64,000 bases of DNA from Chryseobacterium sp. KACC 21268 (GCA_028736075.1 CP117875.1:620001-684000), one strand, 5' to 3'. Shown: positions 8,713 through 17,480, counted from the stretch's first letter. Notes: generated from the letters alone by a model not told the origin. Made by a program: numbers and translations.

Positions 8713-9198
8713 TTAGAAATTGTAGCTCATCGCAATTCCATTTCCGGCACTTTCAACTTTGAAATAAGGCTGGAAAGCAACTGCTTCACCATTTTCTATA
8801 GCGACTGCTTTTTTCGCATTTTTATCTGCTGCCAACGCAAAAGGAATTCCAATTCCAAGAAGTCCAGCTCCAGCCGCCACAAATCCCCAACCTTCGGATT
8901 TTGCTTTGAAGGTCTGTTTGGTACCATTGACATAGACGGTTTTGTTACCACCAGCCAATAATCTTCCAATTCCAAACCCAAGTGAAAAACCACCAGTGTA
9001 AGCAAACACTTCTCCTACGGTTTTATTGGTTCTTGTTTTTGCAAAAGCTTTTTGTGCTTCCGGATTGGCGAATACTGTTTTGTAATCTGAGAATTTGTAC
9101 TTCACACCATCTTTCATTAGTCTGTTTTTCTCAAGACTTACTTGGGCGAAACTCATCTGACCCAGAATGACCGTCAAAATTAAAATCGATTTTTTCAT
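8713..9198 (-). CDS. Secreted hypothetical protein with two glycine-rich hydrophobic segments
   Basis: This 161-residue protein has a signal peptide (MKKSILILTVILGQMSFAQ). The mature part has two glycine-rich hydrophobic stretches, about residues 67-83 (YTGGFSLGFGIGRLLAGG) and 105-124 (GFVAAGAGLLGIGIPFALA), separated by a hydrophilic turn, and ends in AMSYNF, a possible outer-membrane terminal strand. The gene was not recognised as a known family. An envelope location is inferred. It has its own -7 box and terminator. Confidence 0.75.
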   Translation of the reverse strand: MKKSILILTVILGQMSFAQVSLEKNRLMKDGVKYKFSDYKTVFANPEAQKAFAKTRTNKTVGEVFAYTGGFSLGFGIGRLLAGGNKTVYVNGTKQTFKAKSEGWGFVAAGAGLLGIGIPFALAADKNAKKAVAIENGEAVAFQPYFKVESAGNGIAMSYNF

Positions 9199-9214
9199 TG
9201 GTTAATAATTTGCG

Positions 9215-9222
9215 CAAAAATA
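9215..9222 (-). promoter_or_regulatory. -7 box of the 8713 gene
   Basis: On the minus strand this reads TATTTTTG, 16 bases before the ATG at 9198. Confidence 0.5.
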
Positions 9223-9242
9223 GAAAGTTAAACCATTCATTT

Positions 9243-9842
9243 TTAAATCTTTTCATCCAGGTCTTTCTCGATCAATTCCAAAGAATCTATCACCTTGGAG
9301 ATTTTTTCATTCTGTTTTTTGATCTGTCTAGGTCTTAAGAAAAACCAAGCAATCGCCAACCACAAAAATGTCAATCCATACGCCAATGTTGCACCAAATG
9401 TGGACATTCTCAAGGCAAATTCATAAAAGTAAAAAGCAAAACCAGCGGTCAACAAAACATAATAAATACTAATGCCTTTCGATTGCATATAAAGCTGTTG
9501 CTTTTGCAATTTTTTCAAAGAAGCCAGATATTCCTGATTCGATATCGAAGGATTGATTGTCCGAATGACATTGACATTCTGAGAGAACAAATAAATATAA
9601 AGTGCCAAAGCAATCAAAATCAAAACGATTCCCAGAGTAGTTGTAAACATCTTAAAATCTATCACATACCAAATAAAAATGATCATCACAGCCGTAATTG
9701 AAAGACTGAAGATGTGCCATATTGTAGATTGCAGTTGTTTCTTTTTGTACTTATCGGCGGTATATTTTATTTCTTGGATGTTAGGAATTTCCGCACTTTT
9801 CTTATTCCAAATGTCTTGGAAATTGATGTTATCTGTTTGCAT
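9243..9842 (-). CDS. Four-helix membrane protein coupled to ECF sigma factor
   Basis: This 199-residue protein has an N-terminal cytoplasmic segment of about 40 residues rich in Lys and Asn, four predicted membrane helices (about 44-62, 68-87, 125-143 and 147-167) and a charged C-terminal tail (KIIDSLELIEKDLDEKI-like). The ATG overlaps the last 14 bases of the upstream sigma-factor gene, so the two are translationally coupled. That arrangement is usual for anti-sigma factors, but no zinc-binding anti-sigma motif (HxxxCxxC) is present. A regulatory role on the sigma factor is therefore inference from context only. Confidence 0.8.
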   Translation of the reverse strand: MQTDNINFQDIWNKKSAEIPNIQEIKYTADKYKKKQLQSTIWHIFSLSITAVMIIFIWYVIDFKMFTTTLGIVLILIALALYIYLFSQNVNVIRTINPSISNQEYLASLKKLQKQQLYMQSKGISIYYVLLTAGFAFYFYEFALRMSTFGATLAYGLTFLWLAIAWFFLRPRQIKKQNEKISKVIDSLELIEKDLDEKI

Positions 9843-10323
9843 AATTCTTAAATTTTTCGGTTAACTTTTCTTTGATTCGGTGGATCTTGACTCGTACATT
9901 AGCTGGTGAGATCCCTACGACTTCAGCAATATCAGCCTGTTTCATTTCTTCGAGTTCCAGAGAGATGATGATCCGCTCCAATTCTGGCAATTCCGAAATG
10001 CATTGGTAAAGGAAATCCGTCATTTGATCCTGCTCGATCTTGTTGTCTTTCTCCGAGTTGTCTTTGATCTGATAGGGCAATTCACTTTTCGGCATTCGTT
10101 TTTCGATATTGATCTGCCTTAGACAAATGTTGGTCGCGATCCTGTAGATCCAGGTTCCAACCGCAGCTTCCTGCCGGAACTTTGGCAACTGCTGGAAAAC
10201 CGCTACAAAGGTTTCCTGACAGAGATCTTTCGCCGCGTCATCGTCATTCACATAACCCATACAAAGACGAAAGATCTTCTTCCAATAATCGTGGTATATG
10301 TCTTCGAAGTTTAAAACCTGCAT
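9829..10323 (-). CDS. ECF-type RNA polymerase sigma factor (sigma-70 family)
   Basis: A 164-residue sigma factor with the two-domain ECF layout. Region 2 covers about residues 8-75 (DAAKDLCQETFVAVFQQLPKF and the WIYRIATNICL stretch that melts the -10 region). Region 4 covers about 105-160 with a helix-turn-helix, ADIAEVVGISPANVRVKIHR. It redirects RNA polymerase to a small regulon. The gene ends inside the start of a membrane-protein gene, and the pair forms an operon. The upstream region lacks the standard TAnnTTTG box, which fits autoregulated ECF genes but is not proof. Confidence 0.93.
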   Translation of the reverse strand: MQVLNFEDIYHDYWKKIFRLCMGYVNDDDAAKDLCQETFVAVFQQLPKFRQEAAVGTWIYRIATNICLRQINIEKRMPKSELPYQIKDNSEKDNKIEQDQMTDFLYQCISELPELERIIISLELEEMKQADIAEVVGISPANVRVKIHRIKEKLTEKFKNYANR

Positions 10324-10427
10324 TGTCTTGTTTAGAGTTTAGAGAACATTTAACCAAAAATGTTACAATCTTAGTGAAGATAGGATCTTTTTATTATTCT
10401 TAAAGAATGGGTTGAGGTGAAAATTTC

Positions 10428-10442
10428 TACTTTTGCCCAATG
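10428..10442 (+). promoter_or_regulatory. -7 box with ATG four bases downstream (probable leaderless start of truC)
   Basis: TACTTTTG at 10428-10435 is followed by CCCA and then the ATG at 10440. With the usual distance from the -7 box to the transcript start, the start codon would be at or very near +1. Confidence 0.6.
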
Positions 10443-11141
10443 TTAGAAATTCTTTATCAAGACGACTACCTTATCGCCATCAACAAACCGAGTGGACTAT
10501 TGGTTCATAAGTCCAAATATGCCGGCCCAGCAGATAAATATGCGGTAGAGAAACTAACGGATCAAATTGGAAAAAAGGTTCATCTTGTCCATCGATTGGA
10601 CCGAAAAACTTCTGGTGTTTTATTGTTTGCTTTCGATAAAGAAATGCTAAAATTATTGAGTGACCAATTTATGAATCGTGAAGTAGAAAAAAGATATCTG
10701 GCAATTCTTCGTGGTTGGACAAAAGAGGAAGAAACAATCGATTACGATTTGACCAATGAAAATGAAATCGTTCAAAACGCCATTACGTACTACAAACGAT
10801 TGATGATTTCCGAAATTGATCTGCCATTTCTTAAACATCAGACCTCTCGCTATTCTTTGGTAGAAGCAATCCCTCAAACAGGCAGATTTCATCAATTAAG
10901 AAAGCATTTCAAACATATTTTGCATCCGATTTTAGGTTGCAGAAAACACGGTTGCAATAAGCAGAATAAGTTGTGGCTCAATAGTTTTAATATCACTGCA
11001 ATGCCTTTGCATTCTCACCAACTTAATTTTAAGCATCCCATTACAAACGAAAATATTTCCATCAATGCGAGTTTGAGTGTGAATCCTGGTTTTTTACAAA
11101 TAGGAAATATTTTAGGCTTTGATTTCAAAGAGTATATTTAG
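10440..11141 (+). CDS. truC: tRNA pseudouridine synthase TruC-like (RluA family)
   Basis: This 233-residue enzyme converts a uridine in RNA to pseudouridine, in TruC's case U65 of tRNA. The RluA-family catalytic motif HRLDRKTSGVLLFA carries the catalytic Asp (about residue 54). The opening MLEILYQDDYLIAINKPSG and the internal PILGCRKHGCNKQN and MPLHSHQL segments resemble E. coli TruC more than RluC or RluD, and there is no S4 domain, as in TruC. It is monocistronic with a terminator shared with the next convergent gene. Confidence 0.85.
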   Translation: MLEILYQDDYLIAINKPSGLLVHKSKYAGPADKYAVEKLTDQIGKKVHLVHRLDRKTSGVLLFAFDKEMLKLLSDQFMNREVEKRYLAILRGWTKEEETIDYDLTNENEIVQNAITYYKRLMISEIDLPFLKHQTSRYSLVEAIPQTGRFHQLRKHFKHILHPILGCRKHGCNKQNKLWLNSFNITAMPLHSHQLNFKHPITNENISINASLSVNPGFLQIGNILGFDFKEYI

Positions 11142-11164
11142 TTTCTTGAAACTATAAAAACTAA

Positions 11165-11191
11165 AAAAGCTTCTCAATTCGAGAAGCTTTT
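11165..11191. terminator. Bidirectional terminator between truC and T9SS gene
   Basis: AAAAGCTTCTC and GAGAAGCTTTT form a perfect 11-bp stem around a 5-base loop, with flanking A and T runs, in the gap between two convergent genes. Confidence 0.85.
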
Positions 11192-11226
11192 CCAATTCAT
11201 TTTCATCAATTTATTTTTACTGACTA

Positions 11227-13521
11227 TTACTTTTTGATGATCTTGCTGCTAACAATACTGTTATCGGCGGTTACGATCTTAAGAACGTAAACACCTTTTG
11301 GCAGCTTCGAAACATTCACTTCGTTCGTGTTGCTTTCCAATAGTTTTTTACCATTCATATCGTATAAAGCGACAGACTTCATATTCTTGCTATCGATGTG
11401 AACAATATCTACCGTAGGATTCGGATACACCAAAACTTTCGCTTTTCCTGTCGAAACTTCGTTGTTTGCCAAGACGTCCAGATTCAAATTATATCCCAAC
11501 AGACCCAGATCGGTAGAAGCAATATAGATGTAAGCTTTCTTGTCGGAGAAATCAACGGTGATCGAATTACTTTCTGTTTCCAAAAGGTCGGTTCTCGGTA
11601 CTGTGGTCCAGTTCGTCCCATTGTCCACAGAATAATGAATATTGAAAATGTCAAACTGACTGGTGTAAGTGGTTGATACAAGAACGCCAGGATTGACATC
11701 GGAATAGAACACCTTGTTCGCCACAAACTGGGAAACCAGATTCCAAGTCAAACCTTGATCATTCGAAACGAATACGCCTGAAGAAGTTCCTAAAGCCAGA
11801 CGGTTCGTATTGTTTGGATCTTGGGTGATGTCGTAGATCGCTGTATCAAAAGTAATGTCATCGCCAATTGTAACCGCTGTCCAATTTTCGCCGCCATCAA
11901 TCGTTTTGTAAACTTCTGACCCGATCAGGATGAAAAATTCATTCGAGATATTATTTGGATGTAGTAGTTTGAAAACTGGATTTGTCGTTGGCAAAGTAAT
12001 ATTGGTAACGATAATGTTGTTTTGATCGTTAAAATTGATCTTGTTCAATTCACCTTGACCCCAATTGTTGAAAGTGGTCATGATCTGATTGGTAACCTGC
12101 GGATCTGGAACCACGCTAGACAAACCAGCAGAGAAAGTGTTGAAGATTGGACTAAAGGTCGCGCCAAAATCATCACTCAAAGACAAGGTCGATCCCATAA
12201 AACCACCTGAGAAAGAATACATACGACCTTCTTTTTTAGAATCAGGAATGTAAGCAGTCGCATTGTTGTTGCTTACGATATTAAGCGGAACGATGTTGTG
12301 CGCGGTCTCTGTATTGTCCAAAAGATTTCTATGGACAAAACCACCCTGAACACTATAGAAAAGATGTCTGGAAGTTGAATTTTCAAACAGATTCACACCG
12401 CCTGTAGAACTATAAAATGGTGTCTGGATCTGTGTTAATGTTGTTGCATTGTCCGCAGAGAACAAAGGCTTATAGTTGGAAGTAATGACCAATTCACCTG
12501 CTTTGAACGGATTGAAACTCGCTTTGATCCCGTAATAATAGCTGTCCAGATTGTCGTACGGATATTCTACATTCTGCCAAGTGTTTCCGCCATCTTTGGT
12601 AGAGATGATCTCATCTTCTTCCAAAACAATCACGTGGTTGTTATCGAATGGATCAAATTGGATATCAACAATGTCATTCAAAATCCCGTTGGTTCCGAAA
12701 GTGATATTCTCATCTTCCCAGGTTTCGCCGCCATCGGCTGAATGATGAAGTTTTTCAGGCGCTGCCCCAAAACTGATTCCTGTACCAGCGTAGATCTCCT
12801 CTGGATTATTCGGATTGAATTCCAAAGTGCTGAGAACACTTCCTGCTAGTTTTTCAGTGAAATTATCGCCGCCGTCGGTAGAGATTCTTAATCCACCATA
12901 AACACCTTCGCTTCCGTTTCCGTTGGCAATGTAAAGTTTGTTTTGGTTAACTGGTGAAAATGCGACAAAGCTGGTGATAATGTTGTTGTGGTCTGGCGAA
13001 TAGTAAACTTCTTTCCAGCTCGTTCCGCCGTCATTGGTTGTATAAACGCGATTTGCCGTTCCCCAACCAAATGGAAACTGTGAACTTACAATGAGGTTGT
13101 TCTTGTCACTCCCGAAAAAGTTGTAGGCATTGACAAAAGGAATCTCATCAAGATTTGGTAATGTGTAGGTTTTGCTAATGGTCTTTGTAGCAATATCAAG
13201 GATATGAAGCTCGCCAATCCCACCTTGAAGTGTGGTAAACGAAAGGAACGAACCATCCTTACTGATATTTAATTTCGAAATACTGATTCCGCCACCAGCA
13301 GATGGTAAAGAATAGAAGACATTCCAGGTATTTCCGTTGTCTTTTGAAACGACGATGTGGCTCGTGATGGTGATTGCGTAGATCGTGTTTTGTTCCTGTA
13401 CGCTGTAGGTCAGGTCGAAGATTCTCCCGAACTCATTTTTGCTCAAAACTTGGGTTTGGGCGTTGGCATTGCCTGTGAAAAGCGCAAGCAAAATGCCAGC
13501 TAAAAAAGTAATTTTTCTCAT
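11227..13521 (-). CDS. T9SS-secreted BNR/sortilin-like beta-propeller protein
   Basis: This 764-residue secreted protein starts at the ATG at 13521, which gives a normal signal peptide (MRKITFLAGILLALFTGNANA); an in-frame upstream codon would add 14 residues ahead of it. The body has repeated Asp-box/BNR-like motifs such as STDGGDNF, SADGGETW, STKDGGNTW and KTIDGGENW, typical of sortilin/YCF48-type propellers. The last about 75 residues form a T9SS type A sorting domain: VLVYPNPTVDIVHID, YDMNGKKLLES, LPKGVYVLKI and a terminal KIIKK. It is therefore exported by type IX secretion to the surface or medium. Its function is unknown; adhesion or glycan binding is possible. Confidence 0.88.
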   Translation of the reverse strand: MRKITFLAGILLALFTGNANAQTQVLSKNEFGRIFDLTYSVQEQNTIYAITITSHIVVSKDNGNTWNVFYSLPSAGGGISISKLNISKDGSFLSFTTLQGGIGELHILDIATKTISKTYTLPNLDEIPFVNAYNFFGSDKNNLIVSSQFPFGWGTANRVYTTNDGGTSWKEVYYSPDHNNIITSFVAFSPVNQNKLYIANGNGSEGVYGGLRISTDGGDNFTEKLAGSVLSTLEFNPNNPEEIYAGTGISFGAAPEKLHHSADGGETWEDENITFGTNGILNDIVDIQFDPFDNNHVIVLEEDEIISTKDGGNTWQNVEYPYDNLDSYYYGIKASFNPFKAGELVITSNYKPLFSADNATTLTQIQTPFYSSTGGVNLFENSTSRHLFYSVQGGFVHRNLLDNTETAHNIVPLNIVSNNNATAYIPDSKKEGRMYSFSGGFMGSTLSLSDDFGATFSPIFNTFSAGLSSVVPDPQVTNQIMTTFNNWGQGELNKINFNDQNNIIVTNITLPTTNPVFKLLHPNNISNEFFILIGSEVYKTIDGGENWTAVTIGDDITFDTAIYDITQDPNNTNRLALGTSSGVFVSNDQGLTWNLVSQFVANKVFYSDVNPGVLVSTTYTSQFDIFNIHYSVDNGTNWTTVPRTDLLETESNSITVDFSDKKAYIYIASTDLGLLGYNLNLDVLANNEVSTGKAKVLVYPNPTVDIVHIDSKNMKSVALYDMNGKKLLESNTNEVNVSKLPKGVYVLKIVTADNSIVSSKIIKK

Positions 13522-13622
13522 ATATCTAATTTTATACTCAAATGTTGTGATAAAAATTAGCAATGCAAAAAAATACAGCGGAAATAGTTGGACGACAGTT
13601 CAGAAATAGTGTGACAAATTCG

Positions 13623-15281
13623 CTAAAGACTTGTAATATAGTTATATAGGTCTATGTTGTCATCCTGATTCATTTTCTTGATGATGCGCTCTTTTCGCTT
13701 CCTGCAAGCCTCGGTCGTGATGCTTAGAAGGGAAGAAATCTCCTTCATCGACAGATTCATATAAACGTAAGAAAGAAAACGAAGGTCGTTCGAGTTGAGG
13801 TCGGGATGAAGTGTTTTGAGTTTGTTAATGAAACCTTGATTTACCTCTTCAAAATGGATGAAAAAACTTTCCTCCTCGCGGCTTTGTCTTTGGAAAATTT
13901 TCAGTTGTTTGATGATATTGCTGACATCTTGATTTTCGAAATCATTATCCGTTTGTCTGGAAAGCGTTCTCACGAGGTCGTCTATCAATTCAATTTTAGT
14001 GGTAAGTTGAAGCGCTTTGGTGGTCAGTTTTCGATTCTTGGCTTCGATTTCATTTTTATATTTTTCCTCTTCCAACAGAGCCAGAACTTCTTTTTCTTTT
14101 AATTGATTTTCAAGGATTTCCTTGTTCTTTTTCTCTTTTTCGAGTTCCAGTTTTGCGATTTCGGCATTGCTTTGTTCGATGATTTTCTGCTGTTTATTTT
14201 TAACAATGCTGTTTCTCAAGGCCCAAAAAATAATAATGACAATGAAAATCGCCAGCAAAATTCCTTTGATGAAAAAAGAACGTTCAGTTGTCAGTTTTTC
14301 CTGACTTTCCGCCAGATTTTTCTGAGATTTTTGAAGTTCAAATTTGATTTTACTGTTCTCGAAAAGCTGTCCATTCTTGATTTGATTCACCGAATCTTTA
14401 ATCATCATCACCGAATCTTTGTAAGCAACAGCGCGCTCGATATTGTTCGCTTTTTTGTACAAAAGACTGAATCGCTCGTACAGATTTTCCTTAAAATCAT
14501 AATTCAAATTGCTTTTTTCCGCCAATTCGAGATAATGAAAAGACTTAGGTAAATCATTTTTATGCTCCGAAATCGAGGATAAGTTGTACAGAATCTGCGT
14601 CTTATATTCTGAATGTTCAATGCCATTTAATTTTGGCAGCAATTCAGCAGAGATTTTCTCAGCTTCATCATATTGTTTCAGATTGACCAAGGTTTCCACC
14701 AAAGTCGCTTTTGCAAGTAAAGCATAAGGCGAATTTTCCGTTAGCTTCAAAGCTTCATCGATGAACTGTTTGGCTTTTCTGTAATCTTTCTTTTCGTTGG
14801 AGACTATGGTAAGATTAATCGCATATAATCCTTTGGAAGTGTTGTTGTTAACCTTTCCTGCGAGTTCGTAAGCTTTGGTAAAATATTCTTCTGCCTTCTC
14901 GGTTTTTTTGTCTCGGGAATAGAGGATTGCGATGTTGTTTAGCACCGTCATTTCTGATTTTTCATCCAAATGTGCAACAGCAATTTTGTAGGCATCAAGG
15001 TAATTGTTGAGCGCTTCGCCGTAGTCCAATCGCATATAATAATTCGCGCCGATGTTGTTCGTAGCAAGGAATTCCTCGCGGTACCATTTGTTTTCCTGCG
15101 CAATTTTCCTAGTCTTGGTCAGGATTTCGAGAGATTTTGCGTAATCCTTTTTGTTCATCGCTTCCACGCCTTCAATAATCATCTTTTCACAATCTTTTGG
15201 CGTGATTGCGAAAATCTGAAAAGGTAACAAAAGCAGGAATATTATAAAAACTAAATTTCTACTAAAACACTTTGGAATCAT
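13623..15281 (-). CDS. TPR - membrane helix - coiled coil - HTH regulator
   Basis: This 552-residue protein has a signal sequence (about residues 1-25), then TPR repeats over about 30-300 in the periplasm (for example AEEYFTKAYELAGKV and ALNNYLDAYKIAVAHL). One membrane helix follows at about 337-359 (GILLAIFIVIIIFWALR), then a coiled coil (about 365-420). A C-terminal LuxR-like helix-turn-helix (about 495-545, LSMKEISSLLSITTEACRKR) ends the protein. It links an extracytoplasmic TPR sensor directly to DNA binding, without a kinase. Proteins of this layout are common in Flavobacteriia, and targets are usually unknown. It is transcribed alone. Confidence 0.85.
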   Translation of the reverse strand: MIPKCFSRNLVFIIFLLLLPFQIFAITPKDCEKMIIEGVEAMNKKDYAKSLEILTKTRKIAQENKWYREEFLATNNIGANYYMRLDYGEALNNYLDAYKIAVAHLDEKSEMTVLNNIAILYSRDKKTEKAEEYFTKAYELAGKVNNNTSKGLYAINLTIVSNEKKDYRKAKQFIDEALKLTENSPYALLAKATLVETLVNLKQYDEAEKISAELLPKLNGIEHSEYKTQILYNLSSISEHKNDLPKSFHYLELAEKSNLNYDFKENLYERFSLLYKKANNIERAVAYKDSVMMIKDSVNQIKNGQLFENSKIKFELQKSQKNLAESQEKLTTERSFFIKGILLAIFIVIIIFWALRNSIVKNKQQKIIEQSNAEIAKLELEKEKKNKEILENQLKEKEVLALLEEEKYKNEIEAKNRKLTTKALQLTTKIELIDDLVRTLSRQTDNDFENQDVSNIIKQLKIFQRQSREEESFFIHFEEVNQGFINKLKTLHPDLNSNDLRFLSYVYMNLSMKEISSLLSITTEACRKRKERIIKKMNQDDNIDLYNYITSL

Positions 15282-15389
15282 TTACTTTTTTGGCTAAAAA
15301 CAAGTAAAGATAATAAAGATTTAGTTCCTGCATTATTTGAATTATATTAATGGAACTAAAAATAAATTATTATGAGTGAAATTTCAGCC

Positions 15390-16049
15390 TTAAACAGACT
15401 TCTCGAATTTGCCGTAATATTTCCAGAAATTATCGATGTCATTTATTGAAAATTCCTCTTCGTGCCAGTCATTCAAAACGAGGAAAATCTGCTTTTCCTT
15501 CACTCGGAATTGCCCAATGAAAAAAGATGCCTTGCTGAAAAACAAACCGTATTGATTGTCCAACGTATGAAGCAAATCCACCTCAAGTTTTTTGAAGAAG
15601 GCGATATCTGTTTCACGAAACTGAAAATCGGAATGGTGATTCACAGATTCATCCAACTCCAGGGCAAGAAAATCTTTCGGGCTGTAAATCGGAAATTGGA
15701 TTTTTGCTAATGATCCCAGGCTGTCGTGAAAATCCAGAATCTGAGAAATATGATTGCGATCGATGAAGGGAATGGTTTTGAAATCAGAAACGGTTTCCTG
15801 TTCTTTGGTTTCAAAATGATCGTTGAAGTTCAATATTTCGTTGACGGAAAGTTGATTGTTCAACAAATGGTCAAGCGGAATGCTAAAATAATTGGCAATT
15901 TTTGTCACAACATCAATCTTTGGTTCGGCTCTTAACTCTTCATAAGAAGAGATATTCCCTCTCGAAAGTTCAAAAAGTTCCGCAAAAGCCTGTTGACTAA
16001 AGCCTTTGACCTTTCTAAGTTTCTTGATGTTATGTCCAATTTGGCTCAT
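15390..16049 (-). CDS. XRE-family transcriptional regulator of the PspA/flotillin cassette
   Basis: This 219-residue protein begins with a lambda-repressor-like HTH at about residues 6-62 (IKKLRKVKGFSQQAFAELFE, then SRGNISSYEELRAEPKIDVV). The remaining about 150 residues form a ligand or dimerisation domain that is not an S24 peptidase: no Ser-Lys cleavage motif is seen. It is divergent from the cassette starting at 16145, and the 95-base intergenic region carries an inverted repeat suited to such a repressor. It most likely controls itself and the cassette. Its own start is probably leaderless. Confidence 0.88.
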   Translation of the reverse strand: MSQIGHNIKKLRKVKGFSQQAFAELFELSRGNISSYEELRAEPKIDVVTKIANYFSIPLDHLLNNQLSVNEILNFNDHFETKEQETVSDFKTIPFIDRNHISQILDFHDSLGSLAKIQFPIYSPKDFLALELDESVNHHSDFQFRETDIAFFKKLEVDLLHTLDNQYGLFFSKASFFIGQFRVKEKQIFLVLNDWHEEEFSINDIDNFWKYYGKFEKSV

Positions 16050-16053
16050 TTTG

Positions 16054-16061
16054 CAAAAATA
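16054..16061 (-). promoter_or_regulatory. -7 box of the XRE regulator, four bases before its ATG
   Basis: On the minus strand TATTTTTG is followed by CAAA and then ATG. This places the transcript start at or next to the start codon. Confidence 0.6.
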
Positions 16062-16072
16062 TTTATAAAAAG

Positions 16073-16091
16073 TTGCTAATTATTTTAGCAA
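16073..16091. promoter_or_regulatory. Inverted-repeat operator in the divergent promoter region
   Basis: TTGCTAA-N5-TTAGCAA is a perfect 7-bp inverted repeat. It lies between the TTG that would serve as the -33 element of the rightward promoter and its -7 box, and about 12 bases upstream of the leftward -7 box. Binding here would block both promoters. The size and symmetry suit an XRE-family dimer. Confidence 0.6.
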
Positions 16092-16097
16092 ATTTAT

Positions 16098-16105
16098 TAT
16101 ATTTG
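16098..16105 (+). promoter_or_regulatory. -7 box of the PspA/flotillin cassette
   Basis: TATATTTG matches TAnnTTTG. The TTG at 16073-16075 lies 22 bases upstream as a possible -33. This predicts a 5' UTR of about 30 bases before the ATG at 16145. Confidence 0.55.
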
Positions 16106-16144
16106 TATCAAACATACAAACAAAAACTATAAAAGTAACTAACA

Positions 16145-16534
16145 ATGGACTTTAAAACTGTAGAGCAATATATTCGTAATCTTGACTACAAAATAGTGCA
16201 CAAGTCTGAAGAATCGGGAGTTTTCGTCATAGAAAATTCTTTGGATGGCATCCATAATCTGATTGTGGGCATCGCACCGCCGGTCATCATTTTTGAGCAG
16301 TATCTTTTTACGATTACGACAGATTCGATGGAAATGTTCAAATCCCTGCTGATGAAGAACAGAGATATGATCCACGGTGCATTTGCAATCACGGAAGATG
16401 GTAAAAAAGTGATTTTCCGATATACCTTGCAGATTCACAATTTGGATTTCAATGAGTTCGAGGCGGCCATCAATTCATTAAGTCTCCTAATAAGTGAATA
16501 TTACGAGCAACTGATTCAATTTTCAAAACTTTAA
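16145..16534 (+). CDS. YbjN/type III chaperone-like small protein
   Basis: This 129-residue cytoplasmic protein has no signal peptide or membrane helix. It alternates beta strands (HNLIVGIAPPVIIFEQYLF) and ends in an amphipathic helix (EFEAAINSLSLLISEYYEQL), a layout typical of the YbjN/Tir-chaperone-like alpha-beta fold. Such proteins usually act as small chaperones or adaptors. It is the first gene of the cassette, 11 bases before pspA. Family assignment is by overall pattern, with no catalytic motif to confirm it. Confidence 0.75.
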   Translation: MDFKTVEQYIRNLDYKIVHKSEESGVFVIENSLDGIHNLIVGIAPPVIIFEQYLFTITTDSMEMFKSLLMKNRDMIHGAFAITEDGKKVIFRYTLQIHNLDFNEFEAAINSLSLLISEYYEQLIQFSKL

Positions 16535-16545
16535 AACCAAATACA

Positions 16546-17238
16546 ATGAATATTTTTAAAAAAATTTTTAGAATAGGACAAGCGGAGATTCATTCCGTAG
16601 TCGAAAAGATGGAAGACCCGATCAAAATGACGGAACAAGGTATCCGCGAAATGCGAGATGATCTTGATCAATCTCTTGAAGCTTATGCAAAAGTGAAAGC
16701 CTTGGCGATCCGCACCAAAAACAATGCGGATAAAAAAGGTGAAGAAGCAAAAGAGTTTGAGCAAAAAGCAATTCTATTGTTGCAAAAAGCACAATCCAGC
16801 GAGTTGGAAACTGAAAAAGCGGAAGCTCTGGCGAAAGAGGCTTTGATGCTAAAAAAACAATTGGTCTCTGAATCTGAGGAATTAATAAAACAAGCAGAAG
16901 TTCACGAAAAATCTGTCAATGAATTGCAGAAGAATATTGATGTTCTTAAATTTAACATCAACAAATGGGAAAGCGAACTTTCGACTTTGAAAGCCAGAGT
17001 CAAAGTTTCCAACGCGACCAAAGAAGTGAACCGACAAATGGCGAAGATCGATTCAAATTCCACCATCAGTATGTTGGAAAGAATGAAGGAAAAAGTGGAA
17101 GAGGACGAAGCTTTGTCACAGGCCTATGGTTCTATGGCTACGGGAAACAAAACCGTGACAGATGAAATAGATGAAGCGCTCGGAACCAATTCTGTGGACA
17201 AAGATCTGGAAGATTTGAAAAGGCAACTCGGAATTTAA
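16546..17238 (+). CDS. PspA/IM30 family membrane-associated protein
   Basis: This 230-residue protein is almost wholly helical coiled coil, as in PspA, Vipp1 and LiaH. It opens with an amphipathic membrane-binding helix (MNIFKKIFRIGQAEIHSVVEKMEDPIKM has the family's DP-I-K-M turn) and ends near DKDLEDLKRQLGI, the PspA-type C-terminal helix. Family members bind stressed inner membranes and assemble into ESCRT-III-like rods or rings that limit leakage. No PspF or PspBC homologue is next to it; here it is embedded with flotillin and AAA genes. Confidence 0.92.
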   Translation: MNIFKKIFRIGQAEIHSVVEKMEDPIKMTEQGIREMRDDLDQSLEAYAKVKALAIRTKNNADKKGEEAKEFEQKAILLLQKAQSSELETEKAEALAKEALMLKKQLVSESEELIKQAEVHEKSVNELQKNIDVLKFNINKWESELSTLKARVKVSNATKEVNRQMAKIDSNSTISMLERMKEKVEEDEALSQAYGSMATGNKTVTDEIDEALGTNSVDKDLEDLKRQLGI

Positions 17239-17256
17239 CAACAAAAACTATAAATA

Positions 17257-17451
17257 ATGAAAAAAAGATTTGAATACAAAACGATAGAGATCAAACCAAA
17301 GGGAACTTGGTCTTGGAAATTCGACATCGAAGAAATTGACAAGGTGCTTAACAAGTATGGAATGGATGGCTGGGAACTGGTTTCGGTTGCCAGCCGGGAT
17401 ATGAGCGGAACGGCTTACGGATTCCATTACACGTTCAAGAGAGAGATTTAA
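17257..17451 (+). CDS. DUF4177 domain protein
   Basis: This 64-residue protein has the DUF4177 signature: FEYKTIEIKPKGTW near the start and LNKYGMDGWELVSVASRD in the middle, followed by a short beta hairpin ending FHYTFKREI. There is no signal peptide, so it is cytoplasmic. Its molecular role is not known. It lies 18 bases after pspA and 29 before the next gene, clearly within the same operon. Confidence 0.85.
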   Translation: MKKRFEYKTIEIKPKGTWSWKFDIEEIDKVLNKYGMDGWELVSVASRDMSGTAYGFHYTFKREI

Positions 17452-17480
17452 GGTATCATTGAAATCACAAAAATAAAACT

